DNA of 45,843 nt from CAZDRX01 sp964508225. Lineage in GTDB: Bacteria; Patescibacteriota; Gracilibacteria; Peribacterales; Peribacteraceae. The notes beneath the pieces are model-generated. The model did no database searches. It saw only the letters and a program-made list of their open reading frames with translations, and was not told the origin of the DNA. Numbering within the stretch: position 1 is the stretch's first letter; the number at the start of each line of letters is the position of its first letter. The translations under genes and the position numbers were made by a program. The stretch covers positions 1-45,843 of the forward strand of contig CAZDRX010000011.1 in the NCBI GenBank assembly GCA_964508225.1. Reading direction: 5' to 3'. Shown piece by piece: positions 15,894-24,003 of the stretch.

Positions 15894-16250
15894 CTAGGAA
15901 ACTCGAGAGAGTCCCTTCTTCGCCTTCTGCGTCAGAGCACGGTCGAGATCCTGACGGAGGCTGAACTGGCCGCTCTCGCCGATGAGTCGCGACGCGCGAT
16001 CGCGCAGGAGTTCAAATTCCCGCTTGTCACGCACGCAACCACCCTGCTTATGCTGCAGGATGACGACGAGGTTCACGGCACTCTTGGCGACACGACGTCG
16101 CTTCTGATGCGCCGCGATGGCGTTGTTCCGGCTCCGGGCACGGGATGGGCGCTCGAACAGCGGACCGGGAGTGTGGAAGCCGTTGCTCCCGTCTCCCAGA
16201 CCGACGTCCTCGACGTCATCCAGAACCGAACTCTGTGTGCTTTGAACCAT
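15894..16250 (-). CDS. orphan 118-aa protein with long structured leader
   Basis: I recognise no family. The first 35 residues are acidic and Gly-rich (VLDDVEDVGLGDGSNG). A strongly basic central part (RARSRNN, HQKRRRVAKS) and a helical tail (LLRDRASRLIGESGQFSLRQDLDRAL) follow. The basic centre would suit nucleic-acid or membrane-surface contact. AAGGGGA five bases before ATG 16250 is a good ribosome-binding site and decides the start over the upstream in-frame ATG at 16286. The gene is monocistronic, with a promoter near 16538-16565, a leader of about 280 bases, and a hairpin after the stop. Confidence 0.6.
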   Translation of the reverse strand: MVQSTQSSVLDDVEDVGLGDGSNGFHTPGPLFERPSRARSRNNAIAAHQKRRRVAKSAVNLVVILQHKQGGCVRDKREFELLRDRASRLIGESGQFSLRQDLDRALTQKAKKGLSRVS

Positions 16251-16531
16251 ACAATTCCCCTTCTGAAGCTGACACCCGTCTACCACGATATGCTGTCTGT
16301 ACCCTGGCTCTCCGAGCCAGAGACACTCCTATGAAAGGAGCAAGGACAGTCCTCCAGGGATGGAGGAACCAGAAAGGCCTTCGTGAAGACGGATCACTGT
16401 GTACAAGGCGGTGATGGAAAGGATCTGTACCGCTCCGGCAGTACGATAATGCGCACGATTGTAAGAAGATCGACCGGATTGTCCAGCCTTTGGCCAATCC
16501 TTGCTGGTTTCATGGCTTCCTAAAGCGCATA
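16251..16531 (-). promoter_or_regulatory. about 280-base 5' leader, structured
   Basis: No gene is seen on either strand. Transcribed from the minus promoter, the leader contains a perfect hairpin CTGGCTC-TCC-GAGCCAG (plus-strand 16304-16320) and CCTCCA/TGGAGG with a 4-base loop (16351-16366), then the AAGGGGA site. Leaders this long are out of place in a genome where most mRNAs look leaderless. It may hold a cis-regulatory RNA, or a separate small RNA. Confidence 0.5.
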
Positions 16532-16537
16532 TTTTAT

Positions 16538-16565
16538 ATTATATAATAATTATTGATTTTAGCAA
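16538..16565 (-). promoter_or_regulatory. minus-strand promoter of the AT-rich hub
   Basis: TTGCTA (16565-16560), a 16-base spacer, TATAAT (16543-16538), read on the minus strand. It overlaps the plus-strand promoter at 16553-16580. Confidence 0.6.
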
Positions 16566-16580
16566 GTATCAGGCTATACT
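16553..16580 (+). promoter_or_regulatory. plus-strand promoter of the AT-rich hub
   Basis: TTGATT (16553-16558), a 16-base spacer, TATACT (16575-16580). The -10 touches the ATG at 16581, so either the start is GTG 16587 (6 bases later, as in other leaderless genes) or a later codon is used. Confidence 0.6.
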
Positions 16581-17156
16581 ATGCGCGTGAAGCTCCACCA
16601 TCCACATGGGAACGGCAACACGGGGGGTCCGAAGCCCCTCGTCATCTCCGCATGTATGCACGGCAAATCCGACAGCTGGGCGACGAAAGCCACCATCGAA
16701 GGCCACATCGAACGGGCGAAGCTCTTCGAGATCATCGCACGCGGCGTCGCACCGCAAGGCAAGCCACACGAGACGCCGGAGGGTCTTCGCGGCGTGGAGC
16801 TGACACTCGATGAGATCCGCAGAGCGGTGCTCATCCTCGTCCACAGCAGCAATGAATACGAGTTCCGTCGCAGATTCGGCCCTATTCTCACCAGCGCTCT
16901 CGACACCACAGGAATTCTGTACGTCCGTACAGGAATTGAGTGCCAGCATCTTGAGAAGAACACCGATCGCCCGAACGGAAAGATCGCAGAGTGCTGCAAG
17001 ATCTACCGCCAGCTTCTCGATACCGCGCTGCGTCACGGTCCCGCAGAACAGCTCGTGCACAAACGCGCGTTCGAACTTGGTGCAGTCAGCGATGCTGAAT
17101 GGCATCAGCAGCGCGAGGCGAACGCGGAACGCCGTCGCGGCAAGCGAAGGAAATAG
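16581..17156 (+). CDS. orphan protein, about 190 aa
   Basis: No family recognised. The protein is soluble. The N-terminus is KLHHPHGNGNTGGPKPLVIS. The middle is mixed alpha/beta with EYEFRRRFGPILTSALDTTGILYVRTG and CQHLEKNTDRPNGKIAECCKIY, and the Lys/Arg tail ends RRRGKRRK. The cysteines (four in all) are too scattered for an obvious zinc site. The start is uncertain: ATG 16581 abuts the -10 hexamer, so GTG 16587 is likelier if the mRNA is leaderless. It is convergent with ahcY, whose stop is 21 bases away, and transcribed alone from the shared AT-rich promoter region. Confidence 0.6.
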   Translation: MRVKLHHPHGNGNTGGPKPLVISACMHGKSDSWATKATIEGHIERAKLFEIIARGVAPQGKPHETPEGLRGVELTLDEIRRAVLILVHSSNEYEFRRRFGPILTSALDTTGILYVRTGIECQHLEKNTDRPNGKIAECCKIYRQLLDTALRHGPAEQLVHKRAFELGAVSDAEWHQQREANAERRRGKRRK

Positions 17157-17177
17157 GCGGGGAAATCTGTCCTGTCT

Positions 17178-18431
17178 TCAGGTGCCCTCCTGCCAGCTGC
17201 CGAGGTACTTCTTCTGCTCTTCGGTGAGGGTGTCGATACCGAGACCCATGGCCGTGAGCTGCAGCTTCGAGATGTAATCGTCGATCTCCGGCGGCAGCGT
17301 GATCACTTCGGACTTCATCTTGCCCTTGTGCTCCACGAGGTACAGACACGCGAGTGCCTGACCGCAGAAACTGAGACTCATCACTTCGCTCGGGTGGCCT
17401 TCTGCGGACGCGAGGTTCACGAGACGGCCTTCACCGGCGACGTACACGATGCGTCCGGATGCGAGCTGGTACTCGTCCAAGTAATGACGGACACGGCGCT
17501 TGAGCTTGGCTTTCTGTTCAAGCGTCTTCAGATCGATTTCGTTGTCGAAGTGTCCGGAGTTCGCCATGACCGCAGCGTCCTTCATCTTCTCGATGTGCTC
17601 CATGCGGATGACATTGAGGTTGCCCGTCACCGTGATGAAGAGATCGCCGAGAGCGGCGGCATCCTCCATCTTCATGACCCTGTGTCCGTCCATCGCGGCC
17701 TGCAGTGCGCAGAAGGCGTCCACTTCCGTGACGATGACCTGTGCACCGAGACCCTGCGCGCGCATAGCGACACCCTTGCCGCAGCTGCCGTACCCGAGCA
17801 CGACGACCGTGCGTCCGGCGATGAGCATGTTCGTGGAGCGCAGGATGCCGTCGAACGTGCTCTGTCCCGTGCCGTAGTAGTTGTCCATGAGGTGCTTCGT
17901 CTTGTTGTCGTTCACAGCCACCATCGGACACTTGAGCACGCCCTCCTTCTCCATCGCCTTGAGGCGGATGATGCCGGTGGTCGTCTCCTCGCAACCTCCG
18001 ATCATCTTCGTCAGGAGCTCCGGATGCTTCGTGTGGATCTCGGTGACGAGATCGCAGCCGTCGTCGATCGTGATGTCGGGCTTGGTCTCGATCACGGCCT
18101 TCAGGAACTTGTAGTAGTCCTCGCGGTTCTCTCCTTTGTATGCCCAGACCTGCACATCCTTCTCCTCGGCGAGTGCGGCAGCGATGTCATCCTGCGTACT
18201 GAGCGGGTTGCATCCCGTGATCGCGACCTTCGCGCCGCCGGCGGTGAGTGTGCGGACAAGGATTCCCGTCTCCTTCGTCACGTGGAGTGCCATACCGATG
18301 GTGAGACCCTGGAACGGCTTCGCCTTCACGAACTCCTTGCGGACTTCGAGGAGAGCACCCATGCGCTTCTCGGCGATTTCGAGGTTCAGGCGGCCCTGCT
18401 CTGCAAGCGACGGATCTTTGACGTAGGACAT
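17178..18431 (-). CDS. ahcY: adenosylhomocysteinase
   Basis: Reversibly cleaves S-adenosylhomocysteine to adenosine and homocysteine with bound NAD, relieving product inhibition of methyltransferases. The 417 residues include ALHVTKETG at 48-56, IDDGCD at 122-127, GGCEETTTG at 145-153, KHLMDN at 179-184 (catalytic Lys and Asp) and the NAD loop GYGSCGKG at 213-220. The chain stops at YLGSWQEGT, so it lacks the Lys/Tyr tail that closes the NAD site in eukaryotic and proteobacterial enzymes. With the DNYYGTGQS variant of the usual segment, this points to the archaeal/Thermotoga-type subgroup. No Shine-Dalgarno; the leader is roughly 35 bases. Confidence 0.96.
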   Translation of the reverse strand: MSYVKDPSLAEQGRLNLEIAEKRMGALLEVRKEFVKAKPFQGLTIGMALHVTKETGILVRTLTAGGAKVAITGCNPLSTQDDIAAALAEEKDVQVWAYKGENREDYYKFLKAVIETKPDITIDDGCDLVTEIHTKHPELLTKMIGGCEETTTGIIRLKAMEKEGVLKCPMVAVNDNKTKHLMDNYYGTGQSTFDGILRSTNMLIAGRTVVVLGYGSCGKGVAMRAQGLGAQVIVTEVDAFCALQAAMDGHRVMKMEDAAALGDLFITVTGNLNVIRMEHIEKMKDAAVMANSGHFDNEIDLKTLEQKAKLKRRVRHYLDEYQLASGRIVYVAGEGRLVNLASAEGHPSEVMSLSFCGQALACLYLVEHKGKMKSEVITLPPEIDDYISKLQLTAMGLGIDTLTEEQKKYLGSWQEGT

Positions 18432-18486
18432 GGGAAAAAGAGGAAGTGGTTGAATCTGATCGGACGGATTGCAGGATAGCGAGAGA

Positions 18487-19431
18487 TCAGCGGAGCGGCA
18501 ATTCCTCGCCGTACGCCTCTTTGGAACGCTTCTGTACCTCCTGCAGATCGAGAGCGTTCAGGAGCGTTCCTTCCTGTTCCACCACGAGACATCCGAGCAC
18601 AGCGGCGAGACGTCCCGCATCGCGGAGTTTCCATCCGCTGCCGAGACCATGGAGCAGCCCCGCACGCGCGGCATCACCTGCGCCCGTCGGGTTCACCAGC
18701 TTCTTCGTGCTGCAGGCCTGCACCTCCACATCACCTTCCGGCGTGTGGAAGACCATGCCCTTCTCACCGAGCGTTCTGATGAGGAGCTTGCAATGCTTCA
18801 CCGTCTCGCTCTCATTCCAGCCGAGCTTCTTGCCCGCGATCCCCCACTCATACTCATTCACGATGAGACCCGCGCTCTCGGAAACCGCGCGGCGGAGTTC
18901 ATCGTCACTGAACGCGTGCACCACCTGTCCCGGATCGAAGAGGTACGGGATGCCGAGGTGCTTGCAGACCCGTGCACCCTCGAGCATGAGCATGGGATTG
19001 CGCGGCGACATGATGGCGTGGGTGAGTGTCTTCGCATGCGCGGTGAGATCGGGGAGCGCGCTCTTTCCGTCCGCACCGGGATGGAAGAAGCTGATCTGAC
19101 GCTCACCCAAGTCCGTCGCGATGACGGCCGTCGCCGTGATCGAGTCCGTGCGCTGCTCGACGAGCGAGACGTCCGCACCGCGCTTCTTCAGCATCGCAAG
19201 ATACTCCGCACCGTCCGATCCGACGGCACCGACGAGCATCGGCGCGTGTCCGAGGAGAGCGAGATGCCAGCCGATGTTCGCAGCCGTGCCGCCATGATGG
19301 CGGACGAAGCCCTGCGCGAGGTAGTTCACCGAAAGGTTCTCGAGATGATCCGCGTGAATACCCGTGAGGAATGACCCCTCGTGGTTGAGGAGGAGGTCAA
19401 ACGCGATGGATCCGTTCACGAGGAAGCGCAT
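18487..19431 (-). CDS. PfkB-family kinase, probable adenosine kinase
   Basis: A 314-residue ribokinase-fold enzyme. It has an N-terminal VNGSIAFDLLL strand, a GGTAANIGWHLALLG substrate loop at 47-61 and the GAGD anion hole with catalytic Asp253 in NPTGAGDAARAG. Its place directly upstream of ahcY, with 55 bases between, and the adenosine-kinase-like N-terminus suggest it phosphorylates the adenosine released by adenosylhomocysteinase to AMP. A sugar kinase is the alternative. TAGGAT ends 6 bases before the ATG, so the mRNA is probably leaderless. Confidence 0.85.
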   Translation of the reverse strand: MRFLVNGSIAFDLLLNHEGSFLTGIHADHLENLSVNYLAQGFVRHHGGTAANIGWHLALLGHAPMLVGAVGSDGAEYLAMLKKRGADVSLVEQRTDSITATAVIATDLGERQISFFHPGADGKSALPDLTAHAKTLTHAIMSPRNPMLMLEGARVCKHLGIPYLFDPGQVVHAFSDDELRRAVSESAGLIVNEYEWGIAGKKLGWNESETVKHCKLLIRTLGEKGMVFHTPEGDVEVQACSTKKLVNPTGAGDAARAGLLHGLGSGWKLRDAGRLAAVLGCLVVEQEGTLLNALDLQEVQKRSKEAYGEELPLR

Positions 19432-19437
19432 GAGGGC

Positions 19438-19443
19438 ATCCTA
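19438..19443 (-). promoter_or_regulatory. -10 hexamer of the PfkB-family kinase gene
   Basis: TAGGAT on the minus strand ends 6 bases before ATG 19431; no ribosome-binding site. Confidence 0.4.
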
Positions 19444-19482
19444 GCGAGGAATGACGCGCTCTCAAAGATGCCTTCGTTCTGG

Positions 19483-19488
19483 TAGAAT
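19483..19488 (+). promoter_or_regulatory. -10 hexamer of ugd (near-leaderless start)
   Basis: TAGAAT ends 9 bases before ATG 19498; the bases between (GCCTCCGCT) hold no Shine-Dalgarno. Confidence 0.5.
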
Positions 19489-19497
19489 GCCTCCGCT

Positions 19498-20817
19498 ATG
19501 AAGATTGCGATCGTCGGTACCGGCTACGTCGGCCTCGTCTCTGCGGCCTGTTTCGCGGAACTCGGCCATGAGGTGATCGGCGTGGATATCGATGCCGCCA
19601 AAGTGAAGATGCTGGAAGCAGGAAAGAGCCCGATCTACGAACCGGGACTCGAGGAACTCCTCCGCACCGGACTCAAGAACAAGCGGCTCAGCTTCACGAC
19701 GAAGCTCACCGATGCGTTACCGCACGTGAAGATCGTCTTCTCGGCAGTGGCCACCCCTCCGGGCGAGGGCTTCAAGGCCGATCTGCGGGCGGTGTTCAAA
19801 GTCGCCGAGACCGTCGCTGAATTCGCAACGAGCGACCTCGTGTTCGTGAACAAGTCGACCGTACCGGTCGGTACGGGTGCCGAGTGCGAGAAGCGGATCG
19901 CCGATGTGCTGAAGAAGCGCGGCGTCAGCTTCCATATCCCCGTCATCAGTAATCCCGAGTTCCTCCGCGAAGGGATGGCCGTGCCGGACACGATGATGCC
20001 CGACCGCGTGGTGGTAGGCGTGAATGACACGAACGGCGCGCGCGAACTCATGGAAGAGCTGTACCGCCCGATCACACGGGTAGGAAAGCCGCTCATCTTC
20101 ATGAGCCGCGAGAGCTCCGAGATCGTGAAGTACGCAAGCAACGCCTTCCTCGCAACGAAGATCAGTTTCATCAACATGCTCACGGGCCTCACGGAGGCCA
20201 CGGGCGGCAACATCCGCGACGTGGCCAGAGGCATGGGGCTCGATAACCGCATCGGACCCAAGTTCCTGCACGCGGGTATCGGCTACGGCGGCAGCTGTTT
20301 CCCGAAGGATGTGAAGGCGCTCCTCGCCACCGCGAAAGACTACGGTGTAGCGATGCCGATCGTGGAAGCGACGGACTCCGTGAACCAGATCCAGAGGAAG
20401 CGCTTCATCGACCGTGTGCTCAAGGCTCTGAAGCCGAAGTCGCACGTCGCCATCTGGGGACTCAGCTTCAAGCCGAAGACCGACGACATGCGCGAGGCGC
20501 CGAGCATCGATGTCCTCGCAGCGCTGGACGGTGCAGGCCACACCATCGCAGCCTACGATCCTGTCGCGATGGAGAAGGCAAAGCCGCTGCTCCCCGCTGG
20601 AGTGACGTACACGGAAGCCCCGATGGATGCGCTCAAAAGCGCAGACGCCCTCCTCGTCCTCACGGAATGGGACGCGTTCCGCGGCGCGGATCTGAAGGAG
20701 ATCAAAACAGCCATGAAAGGCCGCGAACTCTTCGACGGACGCAACATCTACGAACCGAAGGAAGTCAGCGACGCCGGACTCGCGTACCATGGTATCGGCA
20801 TCCCCTCCCACGCATGA
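19498..20817 (+). CDS. ugd: UDP-glucose 6-dehydrogenase
   Basis: Oxidises UDP-glucose to UDP-glucuronate with two NAD. The 439-residue protein has the Rossmann loop GTGYVG at 7-12, SAVATPPGEG and NKSTVPVGTG, NPEFLREG in the middle, and catalytic Cys267 in GIGYGGSCFPKD. The C-terminal domain has WGLSFKPKTDDMREAPS. All hallmark residues are present. It is the first gene of a two-gene unit: its TGA overlaps the ATG of the epimerase gene (ATGA, 20814-20817), so UDP-glucuronate is probably passed to that enzyme. Confidence 0.95.
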   Translation: MKIAIVGTGYVGLVSAACFAELGHEVIGVDIDAAKVKMLEAGKSPIYEPGLEELLRTGLKNKRLSFTTKLTDALPHVKIVFSAVATPPGEGFKADLRAVFKVAETVAEFATSDLVFVNKSTVPVGTGAECEKRIADVLKKRGVSFHIPVISNPEFLREGMAVPDTMMPDRVVVGVNDTNGARELMEELYRPITRVGKPLIFMSRESSEIVKYASNAFLATKISFINMLTGLTEATGGNIRDVARGMGLDNRIGPKFLHAGIGYGGSCFPKDVKALLATAKDYGVAMPIVEATDSVNQIQRKRFIDRVLKALKPKSHVAIWGLSFKPKTDDMREAPSIDVLAALDGAGHTIAAYDPVAMEKAKPLLPAGVTYTEAPMDALKSADALLVLTEWDAFRGADLKEIKTAMKGRELFDGRNIYEPKEVSDAGLAYHGIGIPSHA

Positions 20818-21761
20818 AGATCCTTCTCACCGGTTGCGCAGGTTTCATCGGCTACACGACGACACTGAAGCTCCTTGCGCGCGGCGATGAGGTAGTGGGC
20901 CTCGACAACGTGAGCCCGTACTACGACCCGAAGCTCAAAGAAGACCGTCTGAAGCAGCTGGAAGGCAAGAAGGGCTTCACGTTCATCCGCGGCGATATCC
21001 TCGACCGCGCGACCGTGGCGAAAGCGATGCAGGGCGTCGACCGCGTGATCCACCTCGCCGCACTCGCGGGTGTGCGGTACTCGTTCGAGCACCCCGAGGA
21101 GTACATCGCCATCAACATCGACGGCTTCTTCAATATTCTCGACGAGGTGCGGAAGCAGAAGATCAACGGTCTCATCTATGCGTCCTCAAGTTCCGTCTAC
21201 GGCGGCAACACGAAGCTCCCCGCCGAGGAGACCGACCGCACGGACAACCAGTTGTCGCTCTACGGCATGAACAAGAAGGACAACGAGCTCATGGCACACA
21301 CGTACCACAGCCTCTACGGCATTCCCGTCACGGGACTCCGTTTCTTCACGGTGTACGGTCCTTGGGGACGGCCGGACATGGCGCTCTTCCTCTTCACGGA
21401 TGCGATTCTGCGAGGGAGGACGATGCAGGTCTTCGGTCAGGGCAAGCAGCAGCGCGACTTCACATACGTGGACGATATCGTCTCCGGCATCATCGCATCG
21501 GCGGACAAGAATTATCCGGAGGAGATCTTCAACCTCGGCTGCGGCCGTCAGGAGGAGCTCATGGATTTCATCGCGATGATCGAGAAGGCCTGCGGCAAGG
21601 AGGGCAAGAAGGAGTTCACGGAGATGCAGCCCGGCGATGTGCGCGCGAGCCTCGCGAGCATCGAACACGCGAAGAAGATGCTCGGATACGAACCGAAGAC
21701 ACAGATCAAAGACGGTATCCCCAAGTTCGTGGAGTGGTACAGGAGCTACTACAAGATCTAG
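20814..21761 (+). CDS. NAD-dependent epimerase, probable UDP-glucuronate 4-epimerase
   Basis: An extended short-chain dehydrogenase of 315 residues: NAD loop GCAGFIG at 7-13, DNVSPYYDPKLKEDRL after the second strand, SSSSVYG near 124-130 and catalytic Tyr150-x3-Lys154. The YYDPKLKEDRL segment resembles UDP-glucuronate 4-epimerases, and coupling to ugd supports UDP-GlcA to UDP-GalA conversion. UDP-GlcNAc or UDP-Glc 4-epimerase is the alternative. The frame is open upstream to 20667, but that part overlaps ugd. It stops at 21761, directly against the stop of the convergent membrane-protein gene. Confidence 0.88.
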   Translation: MKILLTGCAGFIGYTTTLKLLARGDEVVGLDNVSPYYDPKLKEDRLKQLEGKKGFTFIRGDILDRATVAKAMQGVDRVIHLAALAGVRYSFEHPEEYIAINIDGFFNILDEVRKQKINGLIYASSSSVYGGNTKLPAEETDRTDNQLSLYGMNKKDNELMAHTYHSLYGIPVTGLRFFTVYGPWGRPDMALFLFTDAILRGRTMQVFGQGKQQRDFTYVDDIVSGIIASADKNYPEEIFNLGCGRQEELMDFIAMIEKACGKEGKKEFTEMQPGDVRASLASIEHAKKMLGYEPKTQIKDGIPKFVEWYRSYYKI

Positions 21762-22961
21762 TTATCTGCGAAGCCACACCGGAATCGGCGCGTCGGGAAG
21801 ACGCACCCATTCGTCGAGGTTCACGTCATCGTCGCAGCCGGCTTTCGTGCACACGAATGCCTGCGCTTCCGCTTCGGCCTCGGAGGAGAGCTGCTGCGAA
21901 AACTTAAGAACGGGCACGGTACTCTCGTACTCCCACTCGTGACCGAACGGCCCATCGATGAGCACAGCACCCGTGATGTCCTGTGCGCGCAGTTCGCGCA
22001 TCACCCTACGTGCGTGTGTCGGATACATCACAGGGAACGCGTACGTGACGATGGCGGCGCTGCAGAGAAGTTCGGCGAGGATGAAGAGCCCCGGACGGAG
22101 TCTGCGGCGGCAGAGGAGAAGGAATGTACCGCCGATGAAGATCGGGAGGAGGAGGATCGCGTAGTACGGCTGACTCGTGAGGATGATGAAGCCGAACGTG
22201 AGCCCGAATGCAGCGACGAGATCCCACCTGCTCGAAGTGAGGATGCCGACGGTGCCCGACAAGCTCACGACCGCGCTGCCGGCGAGCAGCCAGATCCAGC
22301 CGACCCGCATGAGGCGATCGAGCGGCGGCACGGGGACATCCTGCATGGAAGCACTGGCCATGCTCGCGAGTGCGAGCGGATTCGTGAGGGAATACAGCCC
22401 GAGGAGAAGGAGCGGCAGTGCGAAGTACGCGAGAACGGAAGGCAGGCGCGCGCGGCTGCGGACAAGCGCGTAGAGCACAAGGGGTGCGAAAAGCACGGAC
22501 TGGTAGACCGTAAAGAGCGACGCGAGCCAGAGGCATCCGATGAGTGCCGGAACCTCCGTCTGCTTCGGGTGGAGCGCGAACCAGACGAACGCAAGACCGA
22601 ACACGCCGCCGATCACGGCCATGATGACGGTGCCTCCCTGCAGAATGACAGGCGCGGCGAAGAGCCATGCCGCGACGAGACACATGCGCCTCGGACGGGT
22701 GAGCACTTCCCCGAGATCGAAGATGAGCCATGCCGCCTGCGCCACCACCGACGCGATGATGAACCGCCAGAAGAACTCGTGATCGGGAATGAACGCCGTC
22801 CACGACATGAGCGTCCTGAGAAGCGGCGGATGCGGATACGGGATATTGAGGAGGTACTTCGCCTCATCGGTGCGCACACCGCCGAAGGACTGCAGGAGTG
22901 CCAGCGCAAGCGCGTAGATCTCAAGCAGCCAGAAGACGGTGAGGGTCCTTACTTTGCGCAT
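21762..22961 (-). CDS. polytopic membrane glycosyltransferase, GT-C/PMT-like
   Basis: A 399-residue protein with about 9 hydrophobic spans and a short soluble C-terminus. The first periplasmic loop reads GVRTDEAKYLLNIPYPHPPLLR. This TDEAxY...HPP pattern is typical of GT39/GT83-like GT-C enzymes, where the Asp/Glu pair binds metal and polyprenyl-phosphate sugar. It overlaps by 13 bases the upstream DPM-like GT2, which would make exactly that donor, so the two probably form one transfer system across the membrane. The acceptor is unknown. Confidence 0.8.
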   Translation of the reverse strand: MRKVRTLTVFWLLEIYALALALLQSFGGVRTDEAKYLLNIPYPHPPLLRTLMSWTAFIPDHEFFWRFIIASVVAQAAWLIFDLGEVLTRPRRMCLVAAWLFAAPVILQGGTVIMAVIGGVFGLAFVWFALHPKQTEVPALIGCLWLASLFTVYQSVLFAPLVLYALVRSRARLPSVLAYFALPLLLLGLYSLTNPLALASMASASMQDVPVPPLDRLMRVGWIWLLAGSAVVSLSGTVGILTSSRWDLVAAFGLTFGFIILTSQPYYAILLLPIFIGGTFLLLCRRRLRPGLFILAELLCSAAIVTYAFPVMYPTHARRVMRELRAQDITGAVLIDGPFGHEWEYESTVPVLKFSQQLSSEAEAEAQAFVCTKAGCDDDVNLDEWVRLPDAPIPVWLRR

Positions 22962-23944
22962 GTGAGAACGGACGTGATGAGACTGAGTTCACACCGCTCG
23001 GGAGGAGCGGGTGTCCGGCGGTGTTCGCGGTGGATGAGCGAGATTGAATCCGTGCCGACGTACGTCACTTCGATATCCGAGAGAATCCATCCTTCTTTGT
23101 CGAGAGCGGTCTTGAGTGCCGATGCCGTCATGAGGCGCACTTCGGGGTGCAGCACGAGCGCGCGCAGATGCCACGCCCGCGGAAGCAGAACGATTGCACC
23201 GAGGAGAATGACGGCGAAGAAGGCGATGCCGCACACCGCGCAAGTACCTGAGAACAGGCGGGCGAGCGCGAGGCGCGCCACCTGAAACCCGAAATCCAGA
23301 TGCACCCTGAGCGAGAGCTTGCTCCTGCCATGAAGCCGCATGCGGAAGATGAGCGGGATTTCGGTCACGGGCGTATCGGACGGGATGTGCGCGAGGATCT
23401 CGAGGAGAATCTTGAAACCGGTGGGCTTGAGCTGCGGGCGCACCTTCTTGTAGAGCGAAGCCTTGAGCGCGAAGAATCCGCCGAGCGGATCGCTGACCCT
23501 GACGCGGGAGAGCCAGAGTGCGAGGGCGGTACCCGTCTTGCTGATGATGCGGCGGTCGGTGACCCAGTCGCCCACACTCCCCCCCTCCATGTACCGCGAA
23601 CCGATCGTAATGCCCGCACCGTTTCTGAGGGCTCCGGCGAGACTGAGGAGGAGCTGTGCGTCATGCTGGCCGTCGGCATCCATGACCGCGAGCATATCGC
23701 CTCTGGCCATATCGAAGCCCTCCACGACGGCGGAGCTGAGTCCCCTGCGACCGACGCGGCGGAGCACACGGACAGACGGATGCTTCCTCGAGAGATGTTC
23801 TGCAACCTTCCACGTCCCATCCGGCGAATCATCATCCACGACAATGATTTCGTGCGGCAATTCATGCAGCACGGCGTCGAGCACATCGATCAGCGACGTG
23901 ATATTGGCAGCCTCGTTGTAGGTGGGAAGAATGACGGAAAGCAC
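22949..23944 (-). CDS. dolichol/polyprenyl-phosphate mannosyltransferase-like GT2
   Basis: A 331-residue enzyme with LSVILPTYNEAANI, VVDDDSPDGTW, RRGLSSAVVEGF, VMDADGQHD (catalytic DAD), and DPLGGFFALK and RLHGRSKL downstream. One or two membrane spans at about 232-258 anchor it. A further 70-residue C-terminal domain (LRALVLHPEVRLMTASALKTAL...) is not part of the standard family. The start is GTG at 23944; TAAGCT (23951-23956) ends 6 bases before it. It would charge polyprenyl phosphate for the GT-C partner encoded next. Confidence 0.9.
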   Translation of the reverse strand: MLSVILPTYNEAANITSLIDVLDAVLHELPHEIIVVDDDSPDGTWKVAEHLSRKHPSVRVLRRVGRRGLSSAVVEGFDMARGDMLAVMDADGQHDAQLLLSLAGALRNGAGITIGSRYMEGGSVGDWVTDRRIISKTGTALALWLSRVRVSDPLGGFFALKASLYKKVRPQLKPTGFKILLEILAHIPSDTPVTEIPLIFRMRLHGRSKLSLRVHLDFGFQVARLALARLFSGTCAVCGIAFFAVILLGAIVLLPRAWHLRALVLHPEVRLMTASALKTALDKEGWILSDIEVTYVGTDSISLIHREHRRTPAPPERCELSLITSVLTCAK

Positions 23945-23950
23945 GCAAGT

Positions 23951-23956
23951 AGCTTA
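23951..23956 (-). promoter_or_regulatory. -10 hexamer of DPM-like GT2 gene (leaderless GTG start)
   Basis: TAAGCT on the minus strand ends 6 bases before GTG 23944. It lies back to back with the plus-strand promoter at 23990. Confidence 0.45.
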
Positions 23957-23989
23957 GAGCCTTGCGCTGCAAGCTAAAAGGGCTTCTGC

Positions 23990-23995
23990 TACACT
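23990..23995 (+). promoter_or_regulatory. -10 hexamer of SDR gene (leaderless start)
   Basis: TACACT ends 8 bases before ATG 24004; the gap GTCCCGCG has no Shine-Dalgarno. Confidence 0.55.
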
Positions 23996-24003
23996 GTCCC
24001 GCG

